A stretch of 30,347 bases of DNA from a virus. Positions 1-7,326 of this stretch are shown piece by piece; the stretch's first letter is position 1, and every line of letters starts with the position of its first letter. The DNA lies in IMG/VR virus record IMGVR_UViG_3300019755_000131, positions 1 through 30,347 of that record; one strand, 5' to 3'. Under the pieces are notes generated by a model, which was given only the letters and a program-made list of their open reading frames with translations, had not been told where the DNA came from and searched no databases. The translations under genes and the position numbers were made by a program.

Positions 1-1017
1 TCATTTACTTATTGCACCAATAAGTTCTGTATATTTTCGATTTGAAATACTTCCCTCTTCTGTTAAATTTTGTAGTAAATCATTTATTTCTTTTTTTGCA
101 AAAGTAAAAAAACAACTATGTATACTTCCAGTTTTATATGACTTTAAATCCATGGACAATTCAATACCTAATGCTTGACGACTAACACCATATTTTTTTA
201 GAAGATAAACTAAATTATCATGTGTAGGATTATCTTTAAATAATGTTATATCATCTGATGAATTAAATAGTAAAAAATTTATTGCAAATTGATTTGCACG
301 AATATCTTCAGCATTCATTTTACCATCACTACCATCATCAAATATATCAAAGGTATTACTGTTTCCTTCATCTTTAAAAAAGTGATACATTTCATGTAAC
401 ATAGTAAAAAGTGTTTTTGAATAAGCTTTTGTATATGTGGTTACATATGCAGTGGCTATTTTTTTATCAAAATATATACCATCAAAATTAAAAGGTGAAT
501 TACTTGAATCTATAAGAAATATTTTTAATCCATAGATATCATATATGTTTTTAATAAGAGCATCAAATATATATTTCGCTTCAATATCTGTTGCACTTTG
601 TAAACTTACACGAACTTCATCATAATTTAAGTCATCATATACTTGAGAAATAAGTTCACTATCACTTAACCTAAAATACTCATGAGTAAAATCGGTTGGA
701 TTATTCTTAATCTCTTCCTGCTCTCTAAATAATAATGCTATCATTTCTAAGTTCTCAATTAAACGACTTGATACCACTTCATCATTTGTTTTTTTAAATT
801 TAGCTAAAGTAATAGGCTTAAAATTAACATCCATCATACTTGGCATAGTAAGTTCAAATGCTTTTAAAAATTGTGATAATATCTTTCTATTCTTAATAGG
901 ATTTGATAATAAATCTTCAATATTTAAAGTTAAACTTTTTGCTATATCATTAGCTTCAGAAATATTTGAATCTATTAAATTTTTTAGATTTAGTTTTAAT
1001 GTGTCTAATGAAGTCAT
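1..1017 (-). CDS. ImmA/IrrE-type metallopeptidase
   Basis: A 338-residue protein with a zinc-protease signature HEMYH at residues 208-212 and a downstream helix with E237 (AEDIRANQFAINFLL), which fits the gluzincin-like third ligand of the ImmA/IrrE (COG2856) family. In integrative elements such proteases cleave the cognate repressor and trigger induction. The first 150 residues are not recognised; they are longer than in minimal ImmA proteins. The ATG at 1017 follows AAAGGG at a good distance. It is the last gene of a leftward group headed by the S24 repressor at 1646-2299, which is the natural candidate substrate, but it may also have its own promoter (1125-1153). Family call is firm; the substrate is inference. 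Confidence 0.85.
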   Translation of the reverse strand: MTSLDTLKLNLKNLIDSNISEANDIAKSLTLNIEDLLSNPIKNRKILSQFLKAFELTMPSMMDVNFKPITLAKFKKTNDEVVSSRLIENLEMIALLFREQEEIKNNPTDFTHEYFRLSDSELISQVYDDLNYDEVRVSLQSATDIEAKYIFDALIKNIYDIYGLKIFLIDSSNSPFNFDGIYFDKKIATAYVTTYTKAYSKTLFTMLHEMYHFFKDEGNSNTFDIFDDGSDGKMNAEDIRANQFAINFLLFNSSDDITLFKDNPTHDNLVYLLKKYGVSRQALGIELSMDLKSYKTGSIHSCFFTFAKKEINDLLQNLTEEGSISNRKYTELIGAISK

Positions 1018-1124
1018 GCATACCCTTTAATATTTATTATTTGATTTATTTTGAATAGATGGAATTGTATCTAAATATTTCTAAATGTATTACTCACATT
1101 TTAAAAGCAAATTAAAATAATTCT

Positions 1125-1177
1125 AAAATATTCTCATCTATTTTCTTTGTCAACAATAAATAATCTGTTGACAAAGA
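1125..1177 (-). promoter_or_regulatory. Promoter with overlapping 12-bp inverted repeat
   Basis: A perfect inverted repeat (arms 1144-1155 and 1166-1177, sequence TCTTTGTCAACA and its complement, 10-nt loop) lies between the Cys-rich gene and the ImmA-type gene. On the minus strand the left arm contains TTGACA (1148-1153), and 17 nt further on is TATTTT (1125-1130), a reasonable promoter for the protease gene. No T-run follows the stem in the leftward direction, so an operator is more likely than a terminator. Confidence 0.5.
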
Positions 1178-1187
1178 TGATCAAACT

Positions 1188-1433
1188 TTAATCTTCTGTA
1201 CTATATAGTTCCTTCATACAGTTACCACATACTTGTCGACCTAATTTTGCACATTCTATAAATGCTTCTTTTTCAGTTTTACAAGCAAATTTAGCCCCTG
1301 AAACTCTTTTCATCATTTGACACATAGATTTAGGTTTAGCACTACAAGTATCATCATTGTTTGGAGTTGCTTCAAATAAATGATATTCCAAAGATGTAGG
1401 ATTTTGTTTTAGTGTATATACAATTGTTGACAT
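1188..1433 (-). CDS. Small cysteine-rich protein, unknown function
   Basis: An 81-residue protein with six cysteines, including a C-terminal CGNC pair and further cysteines at CSAK, SMCQ, FACK and IECA. This suggests a small metal-binding (zinc) protein. The start at 1433 is set by a clear AAAGGA ribosome binding site 6-7 nt upstream. It belongs to the leftward group with the repressor and the protease. I do not recognise a named family, and no function can be given. Confidence 0.7.
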   Translation of the reverse strand: MSTIVYTLKQNPTSLEYHLFEATPNNDDTCSAKPKSMCQMMKRVSGAKFACKTEKEAFIECAKLGRQVCGNCMKELYSTED

Positions 1434-1521
1434 TCTTTTCCTTTCTTCATAGATTATTTAATTTATTAGATTAAATGTATTGTATTATATAGAAAGAAAG
1501 TCACAAAACCTGTCACAAAAA

Positions 1522-1638
1522 TTAAATCTTCCCACTCATTCTAAGTCCGCATACTATCCCTGTAACTAAAACACCAGCTAAAAATGCAAGGATTAATTCT
1601 AATGGTCTTTTACTTTTTTTGATAAAATTATAATCCAC
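1522..1638 (-). CDS. 38-residue single-pass membrane protein
   Basis: A short reading frame with a GTG start at 1636-1638, preceded by AAAGG ten nt upstream. It encodes a Lys/Arg-rich N-terminus (about residues 6-11), one hydrophobic segment of about 20 residues (LELILAFLAGVLVTGIVCGL) and a short basic tail. It starts 7 nt after the repressor stop codon, so it is probably co-transcribed with the repressor and made in the lysogen. The role is unknown; small prophage membrane proteins of this kind can act in superinfection exclusion, which is only a possibility here. Confidence 0.5.
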   Translation of the reverse strand: MDYNFIKKSKRPLELILAFLAGVLVTGIVCGLRMSGKI

Positions 1639-1645
1639 TTTAATT

Positions 1646-2299
1646 TTACCTTTGTATTGTTAATGTTTTCATACCAAGTACTTGTAGTGGTACTTGTGTA
1701 TCATTTGGATCATACGCTTTAGTATCATATTTAATGTTGTCACTCTTGATATCTATAGTACCATCAAGATTAAACTGTAATCTTTTTATGAGTATTTGAC
1801 CATGAAGTTGAATAGCATATATGCCATCTACTCCATTTGTTTTTGTCTCATCTATGATGACATGATCTCCTGATTGTAAAGTAGGATACATACTATCTCC
1901 ATCTACCTCTATAATCTTAATCTTTTTGATATCTGGAGCAGTTCTAAAAAATGCTTTGTCTAAAACTATTTTATCAATAACTTCTACTTCATAATTATAT
2001 ATCCCATCCCCTGCAGCTGCTTTAACATTTAAAACATCAATTTCATAGCCATGATTATTTGATGAAGTTGTTGATTTTTCATTATTTAAAAACATCTCGC
2101 CTTTTCCTGTCAATAGCCACCATGAATTAATAAGGAATTTTTCCTGTAATAGTTCTATCTCTTTTGATTTTAACTCTTTAACTTTGCCTCTTTCAATATC
2201 TTGGACTCTTGAAAATGGTAAATTTGCTAATTCTGATAAATCTCTTTGAGTATCCATTTTAAGGGCTTTTCTAAGCTTTTTTATTCTTTCTGATAACAA
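1646..2299 (-). CDS. Phage repressor, XRE HTH plus S24 peptidase domain
   Basis: A 217-residue protein with an N-terminal helix-turn-helix (about residues 3-55) and a C-terminal LexA/CI-type S24 domain. The catalytic pair is visible: Ser136 in GDSMYPT and Lys172 in ILIKRLQ, spaced 36 residues as in LexA relatives. The linker KAAAGDG holds a probable Ala96-Gly97 self-cleavage site. The start is TTG at 2297-2299: the HTH begins at once with LSERIKKLRKALK, and an AAGGAA site lies six nt upstream, whereas the first in-frame ATG (residue 15) would cut the HTH. It maintains lysogeny by binding operators in 2300-2360 and is likely inactivated by RecA-stimulated self-cleavage. Confidence 0.9.
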   Translation of the reverse strand: MLSERIKKLRKALKMDTQRDLSELANLPFSRVQDIERGKVKELKSKEIELLQEKFLINSWWLLTGKGEMFLNNEKSTTSSNNHGYEIDVLNVKAAAGDGIYNYEVEVIDKIVLDKAFFRTAPDIKKIKIIEVDGDSMYPTLQSGDHVIIDETKTNGVDGIYAIQLHGQILIKRLQFNLDGTIDIKSDNIKYDTKAYDPNDTQVPLQVLGMKTLTIQR

Positions 2300-2313
2300 T
2301 TTTTTCCTTTTTT

Positions 2314-2357
2314 ACGGAAAATATCCTTATTTGTCTTGACAAATAGGAAAAATTCCT
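2314..2357. promoter_or_regulatory. Operator-like sites of the immunity region
   Basis: Two similar 11-bp boxes, GGAAAATATCC (2316-2326) and GGAAAAATTCC (2346-2356), lie 30 bp apart, about three helical turns. The second lies in the spacer of the early promoter. A separate palindrome ATTTGTC-TT-GACAAAT (2329-2344) covers the -35 box. These are the best candidates for repressor and Ner-like binding sites; which protein binds which is not decidable from sequence. Confidence 0.55.
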
Positions 2358-2364
2358 TTATACT
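2336..2364 (+). promoter_or_regulatory. Rightward early promoter
   Basis: TTGACA (2336-2341), a 17-nt spacer and TATACT (2359-2364) make a near-consensus sigma-70 promoter pointing into the transposition operon. Its position opposite the repressor gene corresponds to the early promoter of Mu. Operator-like sites overlap both the -35 box and the spacer, which fits tight repression in the lysogen. Confidence 0.75.
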
Positions 2365-2407
2365 TCCAACATAATTATTCACACATAAGATAATAATTAT
2401 ACTCCAA

Positions 2408-2437
2408 AAGAGATAAAAAGGAAGATTTTTATCTCTT
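2408..2437 (+). promoter_or_regulatory. Perfect 12-bp leader hairpin
   Basis: AAGAGATAAAAA and its exact complement flank a GGAAGA loop, about 40 nt downstream of the predicted early transcription start. No T-run follows, so it is not a simple terminator. It may stabilise the 5' end of the early transcript or act as a binding or processing site. Confidence 0.55.
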
Positions 2438-2438
2438 G

Positions 2439-2484
2439 CACTACATAAACCTTTTAAGGTTTAGTAGTGTCGGCATTTAGTGCC
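2439..2484 (+). repeat. Two-hairpin RNA element, copy A
   Basis: First hairpin: CACTAC, a bulged A, TAAACCT, loop TTTA, AGGTTTA, GTAGTG (2439-2469). Second hairpin: GGCA, loop TTTAG, TGCC (2472-2484). The same arrangement recurs at 8396-8442 and 20510-20556. This copy differs from the other two in that no Shine-Dalgarno sequence or gene follows it; it lies inside the long early leader. Its outermost pair is C-G where the other copies have T-A, a paired change. Confidence 0.7.
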
Positions 2485-2827
2485 AGATGTTCTATTTAAA
2501 ACATACTGTTAAAAAACCTCTATAGCGAAGTAGCTGATGGAAAAGTGAAAGGTTATGTAATCTTAGTGGAACAATGAAATATAACATTGGAGGGGCTGTC
2601 TTAAATGATGGCTAAATATTGAGGTGTGCATAGAGTACCAAGAAAAGAAAAGCTCTAGAACTATATAGAAATATTTAGTTAAGCCACTTATATAAATGGA
2701 GGTCTATTTGTAAGTTACTTCCCTGCATGAAAGTATGTATAAGAACAATAGATAAGTGGTTTTATTAAGTATTTATGTTTGAGTTACTTTATAAGTAGTT
2801 CAATAATGAATATGAAAGGGGCAAAAG

Positions 2828-2956
2828 ATGTATGAAAATAATTTTCAATATAGATTAAAAAAAATCCATAATTTTAGTACTTATCATAACCCACATTTAG
2901 GTGGAACAAGTTACAAACATTTTGGAGTGAAAGGTAGTAGAAAATGGCAGATATAA
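2828..2956 (+). CDS. 42-residue protein, unknown
   Basis: A small reading frame with a strong AAAGGGG site 6-8 nt before ATG 2828. Its stop overlaps the start of the Ner-like gene (2944), a typical sign of translational coupling. The product is rich in aromatic residues, His and Lys (for example YKHFGVKGSRKWQI at the C-terminus), with no membrane segment. It would be the first protein of the early transcript. No family is recognised. Confidence 0.55.
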   Translation: MYENNFQYRLKKIHNFSTYHNPHLGGTSYKHFGVKGSRKWQI

Positions 2957-3210
2957 ATATAAATTTTAGAGATAAAGAAGATAAATATAAAAATATAGTT
3001 ACTCGTATCAGATATGAGTTTGATAAAAGGGGCTTTTCTCCTATGTCATATAGTAAAGCATTTGATTTAGATAGATCAGCATTAACAAAAATATTATCAG
3101 GTTCTCTTACAGGTGAAAAAACTACACCAAGAAGTGGAGCTGTTAGAAAAATCATAGCTCAACTTAAGGCTGATAAGGTTTGGATAGGAAAACTTCCTTG
3201 GGAGGTATAA
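2944..3210 (+). CDS. ner: Ner-like DNA-binding regulator
   Basis: An 88-residue protein whose central part (RIRYEFDKRGFSPMSYSKAF, then a second helix around DLDRSALTKILSG) reads as a lambda-repressor-type helix-turn-helix. Its place directly between the repressor control region and the transposase is that of Mu ner, which damps the early and repressor promoters. It overlaps the 42-aa gene by 13 bp and ends one base before the transposase start, whose ribosome binding site GGAGG lies in its last codons. Function is by position and fold; direct similarity to Mu Ner cannot be judged here. Confidence 0.65.
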   Translation: MADININFRDKEDKYKNIVTRIRYEFDKRGFSPMSYSKAFDLDRSALTKILSGSLTGEKTTPRSGAVRKIIAQLKADKVWIGKLPWEV

Positions 3211-3211
3211 G

Positions 3212-5305
3212 ATGGAATTTACAGAAAAGAAACTAGTTGACCTTTTAGACATAAGTCAACCAGCTTTATTTAAAGCTCTAAAGAAAGTTGATTATGAACT
3301 CAAACAAATAGAAGGCTCAACTAAAAAAGTCAAACACTACAAGCTAGAAGATTTACCTGAGCGATACATTGAAAAGTTAAAAGCAAAAGGTATAGAGATC
3401 GATGTTAAAAAAGATACTAACATTTCAAAAGCAAATTTCACACAAACTTATCTTTTGGCTACTCCTATAAAACAAAAAGTAGCTGTATTAAAGTGTAGAT
3501 TGATTGAGTTTTATTTGAAACGAGATGGTACTTTGAATCAAAAAGATTGGTTAAAACAAACTTTAAAAAATGATATAGAGTTTGAAGAACTTGGAGCTGT
3601 ATCTATAAAACAACTAAATGATTGGCTTGGTAAATACAATATTGCAAAAGCTAAAAAGTCGAATTTAGTTGAATGTTTTATAGATACAAGAGGTGCTAAA
3701 AAAGGTGTCAAAGCTTTAGATGAGATACAGCAAGAAACAGCGATACGATATTTTCTAAAAGCTAACCGTCCTGTTATATCTGAAGTACATAGAAATATGT
3801 GTCATACCTTTGGAGATACGATGCCTAGCTATGATGTCCTCAATAACTTTTATGCTCAATGGAAACATCAAAACCCAGTATTGTATGAGTTTAGTAAATC
3901 ACCTGATTCTGCTAAGAATAAATATCTAGCAGCTTATGGAGATATGAGTGCTAGGGCGAAATATCGTAATCATTTTGTAGAACTAGATAGTACACCAGCT
4001 GATGTGATTTGTGATGATGGAAAAAGATATGCAATCATAGCTGCTATTGATGTACATACTAGAAGAGTAATTTTCCACGTAAGTGAAACATCAAGCTCCT
4101 ATTCTATATCTCAACTTTTGCGAAAGTATATTTTAAAGCTGGGTATTCCTGAAAATGTAGTTATAGATAATGGTAAGGATTACACTTCAAATCATTTTCA
4201 AAGTATCTGTTTAAATCTTGGAATAAACATGGATGTAGTTCCACCATTTAGTGGAGAATGTAAACCACATGTTGAGAGAGTTTTTGGAACATTATCACGA
4301 GAATTATTTGAACAAATACCTGGTTACATTGGACACAATGTAGGACAAAGAAGTGAGATACAAGCTAGAAAATCATTTTCTCATAAAATCTTATCTCAAG
4401 AAAAATGGAGAGAAGAACAAAAGCATAAATCTAAAGAAGAAAAAGATGCATGGAGAGATGCTTGGAAGTTTAAAAAAGAAAACTTAGGACTAGAACTTAC
4501 CATCTTATTGAGTCCTGATGAGTTGCAACTTTGGTGTGATAACTGGGCAAATAAGATGTATGAAACAAGAGTTCATAGAGGTCTGAAGTCTAAACCAATA
4601 GATAAATGGAATGCACAGATTACACCAGTTGAATCTATAGGTGATAAACGAATGTTAGATTTACTTTTAGGTGAAAGTAGTATTCGTAAAGTTGGTAAAA
4701 AAGGTATCGCTTATGATGGCTGTCAATATGCTCATATGGACCTAGTGGAATATACAGGTAAAGCTGTATTTGTTATGGCTCCAAGTGATTTAGGTTTTAT
4801 TTTGGTTTATGATGAAAATATGCAGTTTATTTGTACAGCTGAAGATTTAGAGTTTATGGGTCAAGATAGACAAAAAGTCAAAGGTGCAAGACAAAAATCA
4901 CTAGCACTTATGCGAAAAATGAACAAAATTGTTCAAGAAGTAGCTGCTATAAAAGATGTAACTATCATAGATAGAATCGAAGCAATACAAGAAGAGATAA
5001 GCACACCAACTATTGCAGTTACAAAACATACAGCAATGGTAGATGCCTTACTTGAAAGCTCACCAATTATTGAGGCTATTGATAAAAAAGCTTTAGAAAA
5101 GTCCAATAAATACGACTTCAAAATCAAAGATGAAAACAATCAACCAACAAAAGTATTGGCAAGTGGACGCCCTATATTTAACAGTATGTATGACCGATTT
5201 TTATGGGTGCTACAAAACAATGCTTGGACTGAAAAAGATGAGATACAAAGTAAGAAACATCCTGAGATGTTTAAGTTAGCAAAAGAAGAATTAAAAATAT
5301 CATAA
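3212..5305 (+). CDS. MuA-like DDE transposase
   Basis: A 697-residue protein, close to the length of MuA (663). The N-terminus (residues 1-55) is a MuA-type winged helix for end binding. The RNase H-fold core shows D259 in VELDSTPADV, D319 in VVIDNGKDY and E355 in KPHVERVFGT, giving a D-D-35-E spacing. A beta-barrel-like region follows (about 490-550), then a Lys-rich C-terminal part that in MuA contacts MuB and ClpX. It pairs and cuts the phage ends and joins them to target DNA for integration and replicative transposition. ATG 3212 has the excellent site GGAGGT. The next gene, the MuB-like ATPase, begins 11 bp later. Confidence 0.95.
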   Translation: MEFTEKKLVDLLDISQPALFKALKKVDYELKQIEGSTKKVKHYKLEDLPERYIEKLKAKGIEIDVKKDTNISKANFTQTYLLATPIKQKVAVLKCRLIEFYLKRDGTLNQKDWLKQTLKNDIEFEELGAVSIKQLNDWLGKYNIAKAKKSNLVECFIDTRGAKKGVKALDEIQQETAIRYFLKANRPVISEVHRNMCHTFGDTMPSYDVLNNFYAQWKHQNPVLYEFSKSPDSAKNKYLAAYGDMSARAKYRNHFVELDSTPADVICDDGKRYAIIAAIDVHTRRVIFHVSETSSSYSISQLLRKYILKLGIPENVVIDNGKDYTSNHFQSICLNLGINMDVVPPFSGECKPHVERVFGTLSRELFEQIPGYIGHNVGQRSEIQARKSFSHKILSQEKWREEQKHKSKEEKDAWRDAWKFKKENLGLELTILLSPDELQLWCDNWANKMYETRVHRGLKSKPIDKWNAQITPVESIGDKRMLDLLLGESSIRKVGKKGIAYDGCQYAHMDLVEYTGKAVFVMAPSDLGFILVYDENMQFICTAEDLEFMGQDRQKVKGARQKSLALMRKMNKIVQEVAAIKDVTIIDRIEAIQEEISTPTIAVTKHTAMVDALLESSPIIEAIDKKALEKSNKYDFKIKDENNQPTKVLASGRPIFNSMYDRFLWVLQNNAWTEKDEIQSKKHPEMFKLAKEELKIS

Positions 5306-5315
5306 AGGAATTAAA

Positions 5316-6020
5316 ATGGAATATGAATTTATATCAACAGATAATTATATAAGATGTTTAGGAGTTATTAAAGAGCTTCAGAACTTACCAAGTCACTCAC
5401 ATAAGATGGCTTTGTTTTATGGAAAATTTGGACTAGGAAAATCAATATCAATAGGAAGATTAGCAACGGAAGAAAATGCAGCATTAGTAAGAACTCTTGG
5501 AACATGGACACCCAAGTCTATGTTATGTGATATATGTTTTGAGCTTGGACTTGATGAGACAGGGTCAGCTTCTACTTTACAACATAGAATCATAGATGAA
5601 CTAATAGAATCACCAAGACCTATAATTATAGATGAAGTAGACACCATCCAATCAAGTAAACATAAAGACTTACTTTTAATCATACGAGATATACATGATC
5701 TAGCTCAAACTCCTGTTTTGTTTACAGGGATGGAACAATGCATAAAACACTTTAAAAAAGATGCCCATTACTTTAGTAGATTTGTAAAAACAGTGAAGAT
5801 TTTACCAAACTCCAAAAGTGATATTGCTAAATATTGTAAAAGTACATCTATAGGAATAAGTGAAGATTTGATTGATTATTTTCATATGAAGTATGCAAAC
5901 TTACGACAAATAAAAACACTACTTATCAGGCTTGAAGAGTACTGTGAAAATAACGATTATGATAGTGCAAATATGGAGCTTTTAAAAGCCAGTCAAATTG
6001 AGAAACAGCATGACATCTAA
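5316..6020 (+). CDS. MuB-like AAA+ ATPase, target selection
   Basis: A 234-residue AAA+ ATPase with Walker A GKFGLGKS (residues 36-43) and Walker B PIIIDEVD (102-109). In Mu, MuB forms ATP-dependent filaments on target DNA, stimulates the transposase and gives target immunity. The protein is about 80 residues shorter than MuB (312) and starts almost at the AAA+ fold, so the N-terminal HTH domain of MuB is missing; HTH functions may sit in the next two genes. It directly follows the transposase and overlaps the next gene by 11 bp. Confidence 0.9.
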   Translation: MEYEFISTDNYIRCLGVIKELQNLPSHSHKMALFYGKFGLGKSISIGRLATEENAALVRTLGTWTPKSMLCDICFELGLDETGSASTLQHRIIDELIESPRPIIIDEVDTIQSSKHKDLLLIIRDIHDLAQTPVLFTGMEQCIKHFKKDAHYFSRFVKTVKILPNSKSDIAKYCKSTSIGISEDLIDYFHMKYANLRQIKTLLIRLEEYCENNDYDSANMELLKASQIEKQHDI

Positions 6021-6612
6021 TAGTAAAAATCTAAGTATAGATGAAAAAGTATGGAGATGTATAAGAAGATATAAAAGGTTTATGTTCTCAGAAGTTGCAC
6101 TTATAACTGGAGCTACACAAGAGTATCTATCTGATTTAATAGAAGGTTATGAAGCTGAGGGAATCATCAAGTTAAAAGATGAAAGTAAAACTATAAGTGA
6201 ACGAGAATATACAGTACTTAAAAAACTTGATCTAAATGTAGGTGTGATTAAACATTCTAAAAAAAATCCTACTACAAAAAATCCTAAAGGTTATGGTCGA
6301 AGAGTGGAAGTGCATATCATAGAGCATCACATAAGTGTAAAAGATTATCGTAAATCTAAAGAATATAGACAACGAATAAGAGTAATTAAATTACTTCAAA
6401 AACAAATAGGTATGACAAAACTCAAAGAGTTAAGTGCTGTTAGCATTACAGCTGTAAGACAAATCATAAATGAAAGCTATCCAAGTCCCCAAAAGATGAT
6501 GAATAGGATGGTTAAGAATCTTAACTTTGATATAGAAAAGTTAGGACAAATCAGAACAAATTTAGATGTAAAAGACTTTGTAAGAAGTTATCAAAATGGA
6601 AACAAGAAGTAA
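6010..6612 (+). CDS. DNA-binding protein with two HTH-like regions
   Basis: ATG 6010 overlaps the MuB-like stop by 11 bp (a TTG at 5998 is also possible); the product is 200 residues. Residues near the N-terminus (VWRCIRRYKRFMFSEVALIT and following) look like a winged helix, and the C-terminal 60 residues contain a second HTH (LKELSAVSITAVRQIINESY) followed by PSPQ. That second part resembles the whole of the next protein (6596-6853). The middle is basic (KKNPTTKNPKGYGRR). It is probably a DNA-binding accessory factor of the transposition operon; the precise role is unknown. Confidence 0.65.
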   Translation: MTSNSKNLSIDEKVWRCIRRYKRFMFSEVALITGATQEYLSDLIEGYEAEGIIKLKDESKTISEREYTVLKKLDLNVGVIKHSKKNPTTKNPKGYGRRVEVHIIEHHISVKDYRKSKEYRQRIRVIKLLQKQIGMTKLKELSAVSITAVRQIINESYPSPQKMMNRMVKNLNFDIEKLGQIRTNLDVKDFVRSYQNGNKK

Positions 6613-6853
6613 GATACTCAATCTACTTCAACAACAACTAGAAAACAAATCTCAAAATAAAATAGCAAAAGAGTTAAAAATAAGTGCATCAGCACTTAGT
6701 CAAATTATGGCAAATAAATATCCAAATCCTGAACATATATATCAAAAAATAATAGAGAAATATGAAGGTGTTGTTGAGATTGTTGGAGTAGGTACTAAAC
6801 AAAGTGCAAAAGAAGTATTTGATGAAATAATGGAGGAGATAGATGGAGCTTAA
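6596..6853 (+). CDS. Small HTH protein
   Basis: An 85-residue protein dominated by an HTH (NKIAKELKISASALSQIMAN, then KYPNPEHIYQKIIEKYE). It resembles the C-terminal part of the upstream protein in order and spacing, including the LLQ-Q start and the YP-P turn. It overlaps the upstream gene by 17 bp and is overlapped by the downstream tiny gene, so all are in one operon. Likely a transcription or transposition regulator; no closer assignment is possible. Confidence 0.65.
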   Translation: METRSKILNLLQQQLENKSQNKIAKELKISASALSQIMANKYPNPEHIYQKIIEKYEGVVEIVGVGTKQSAKEVFDEIMEEIDGA

Positions 6854-6962
6854 ATATATAGTGATTATGTGCATAGCTAGTTTTATATGTGGATTTGTAG
6901 CAGCTGAAATACTGCAATATAGAAAACAAAATAAAGGGAAAATATCATGGACAAAACAATAG
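6843..6962 (+). CDS. 39-residue membrane protein
   Basis: ATG 6843 lies within the end of the HTH gene and follows GGAGGAG at good spacing. The product has a hydrophobic segment (YIVIMCIASFICGFVAAEIL, residues 5-24) followed by a basic tail (QYRKQNKGK), so it should insert once in the inner membrane. It overlaps the next gene (6947) by 16 bp. Overlap with both neighbours and a strong ribosome binding site support it as a real gene of unknown function. Confidence 0.55.
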   Translation: MELKYIVIMCIASFICGFVAAEILQYRKQNKGKISWTKQ

Positions 6963-7246
6963 GATCAAAGAGTATTAAAAAAGTAAGTAATAATGGATAT
7001 ATCATAAGAGTTGGAGCTGTAGCTTTTCAGTTAGATAACGAAGGAATCAAAGACCTTATTTATCTTCTAAGTGAAGCAGCTGGTTTAGTCATTGTAGAAG
7101 ATGAAGATATGCAAAAGTTAGTAATGGCAATTGATCCTAATAATACAGTTCCGTTAAAAAGAACAACAAACAACAATATTTTTACAGGAGAGAACATCTC
7201 AACTGAAGATCTACTAGAACTAAATAAAACTTTGAAACATTCATAG
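6947..7246 (+). CDS. Hypothetical early protein, 99 aa
   Basis: A soluble 99-residue protein preceded by AAAGGGAAA. The sequence reads as alternating strands and a helix (GYIIRVGAVAFQLDNEGIKD, then an acidic EDEDMQ stretch). No motif or family is recognised. It is the last gene of the transposition operon, because a good intrinsic terminator begins immediately after its stop codon. Confidence 0.65.
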   Translation: MDKTIGSKSIKKVSNNGYIIRVGAVAFQLDNEGIKDLIYLLSEAAGLVIVEDEDMQKLVMAIDPNNTVPLKRTTNNNIFTGENISTEDLLELNKTLKHS

Positions 7247-7272
7247 AATCATCTTTTAAAGATGATTTTATT
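7247..7272 (+). terminator. Rho-independent terminator of transposition operon
   Basis: AATCATCTT-TTA-AAGATGATT forms a 9-bp hairpin followed by TTTATT, immediately after the stop codon at 7246. Confidence 0.7.
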
Positions 7273-7326
7273 GAGTGCTTAATAGCCTCGTATCTTGCAA
7301 GATAAATTAATATAAAGGAAATGAAA

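Larger units (their letters stand above)
2371..2827 (+). ncRNA. Candidate structured early leader RNA
   Basis: About 450 nt between the early promoter and the first rightward gene contain no convincing protein gene but many strong stems. Visible pairings are a perfect 12-bp hairpin (2408-2419 with 2426-2437, loop GGAAGA), the two-hairpin repeat element (2439-2484), a 9-12 bp stem (2609-2620 with 2670-2681) enclosing TAGAG/CTCTA (2631-2635, 2653-2657), and an 11-bp stem (2681-2691 with 2752-2762, one G-T pair) enclosing GGAGGT/ACTTCC. The last two stems share a boundary, as in stacked domains. No match to RNase P, tmRNA or intron cores is apparent. It may be a regulatory 5' leader or a separate RNA released by processing. 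Confidence 0.5.

Noticed and set aside
2488-2523. Short reading frame ATGTTCTAT... after RNA element copy A
   Set aside because: It has only about a dozen codons and no ribosome binding site.
2722-2750. GAAA tetraloop-like hairpin resembling group II intron domain V
   Set aside because: The catalytic AGC...GTT pairing and the 34-nt domain V layout are absent, and no reverse transcriptase gene is nearby.
2874-3155. Leftward 93-codon open frame
   Set aside because: It lies opposite the Ner-like gene, lacks a good ribosome binding site and reads as a hydrophobic shadow of an AT-rich gene.
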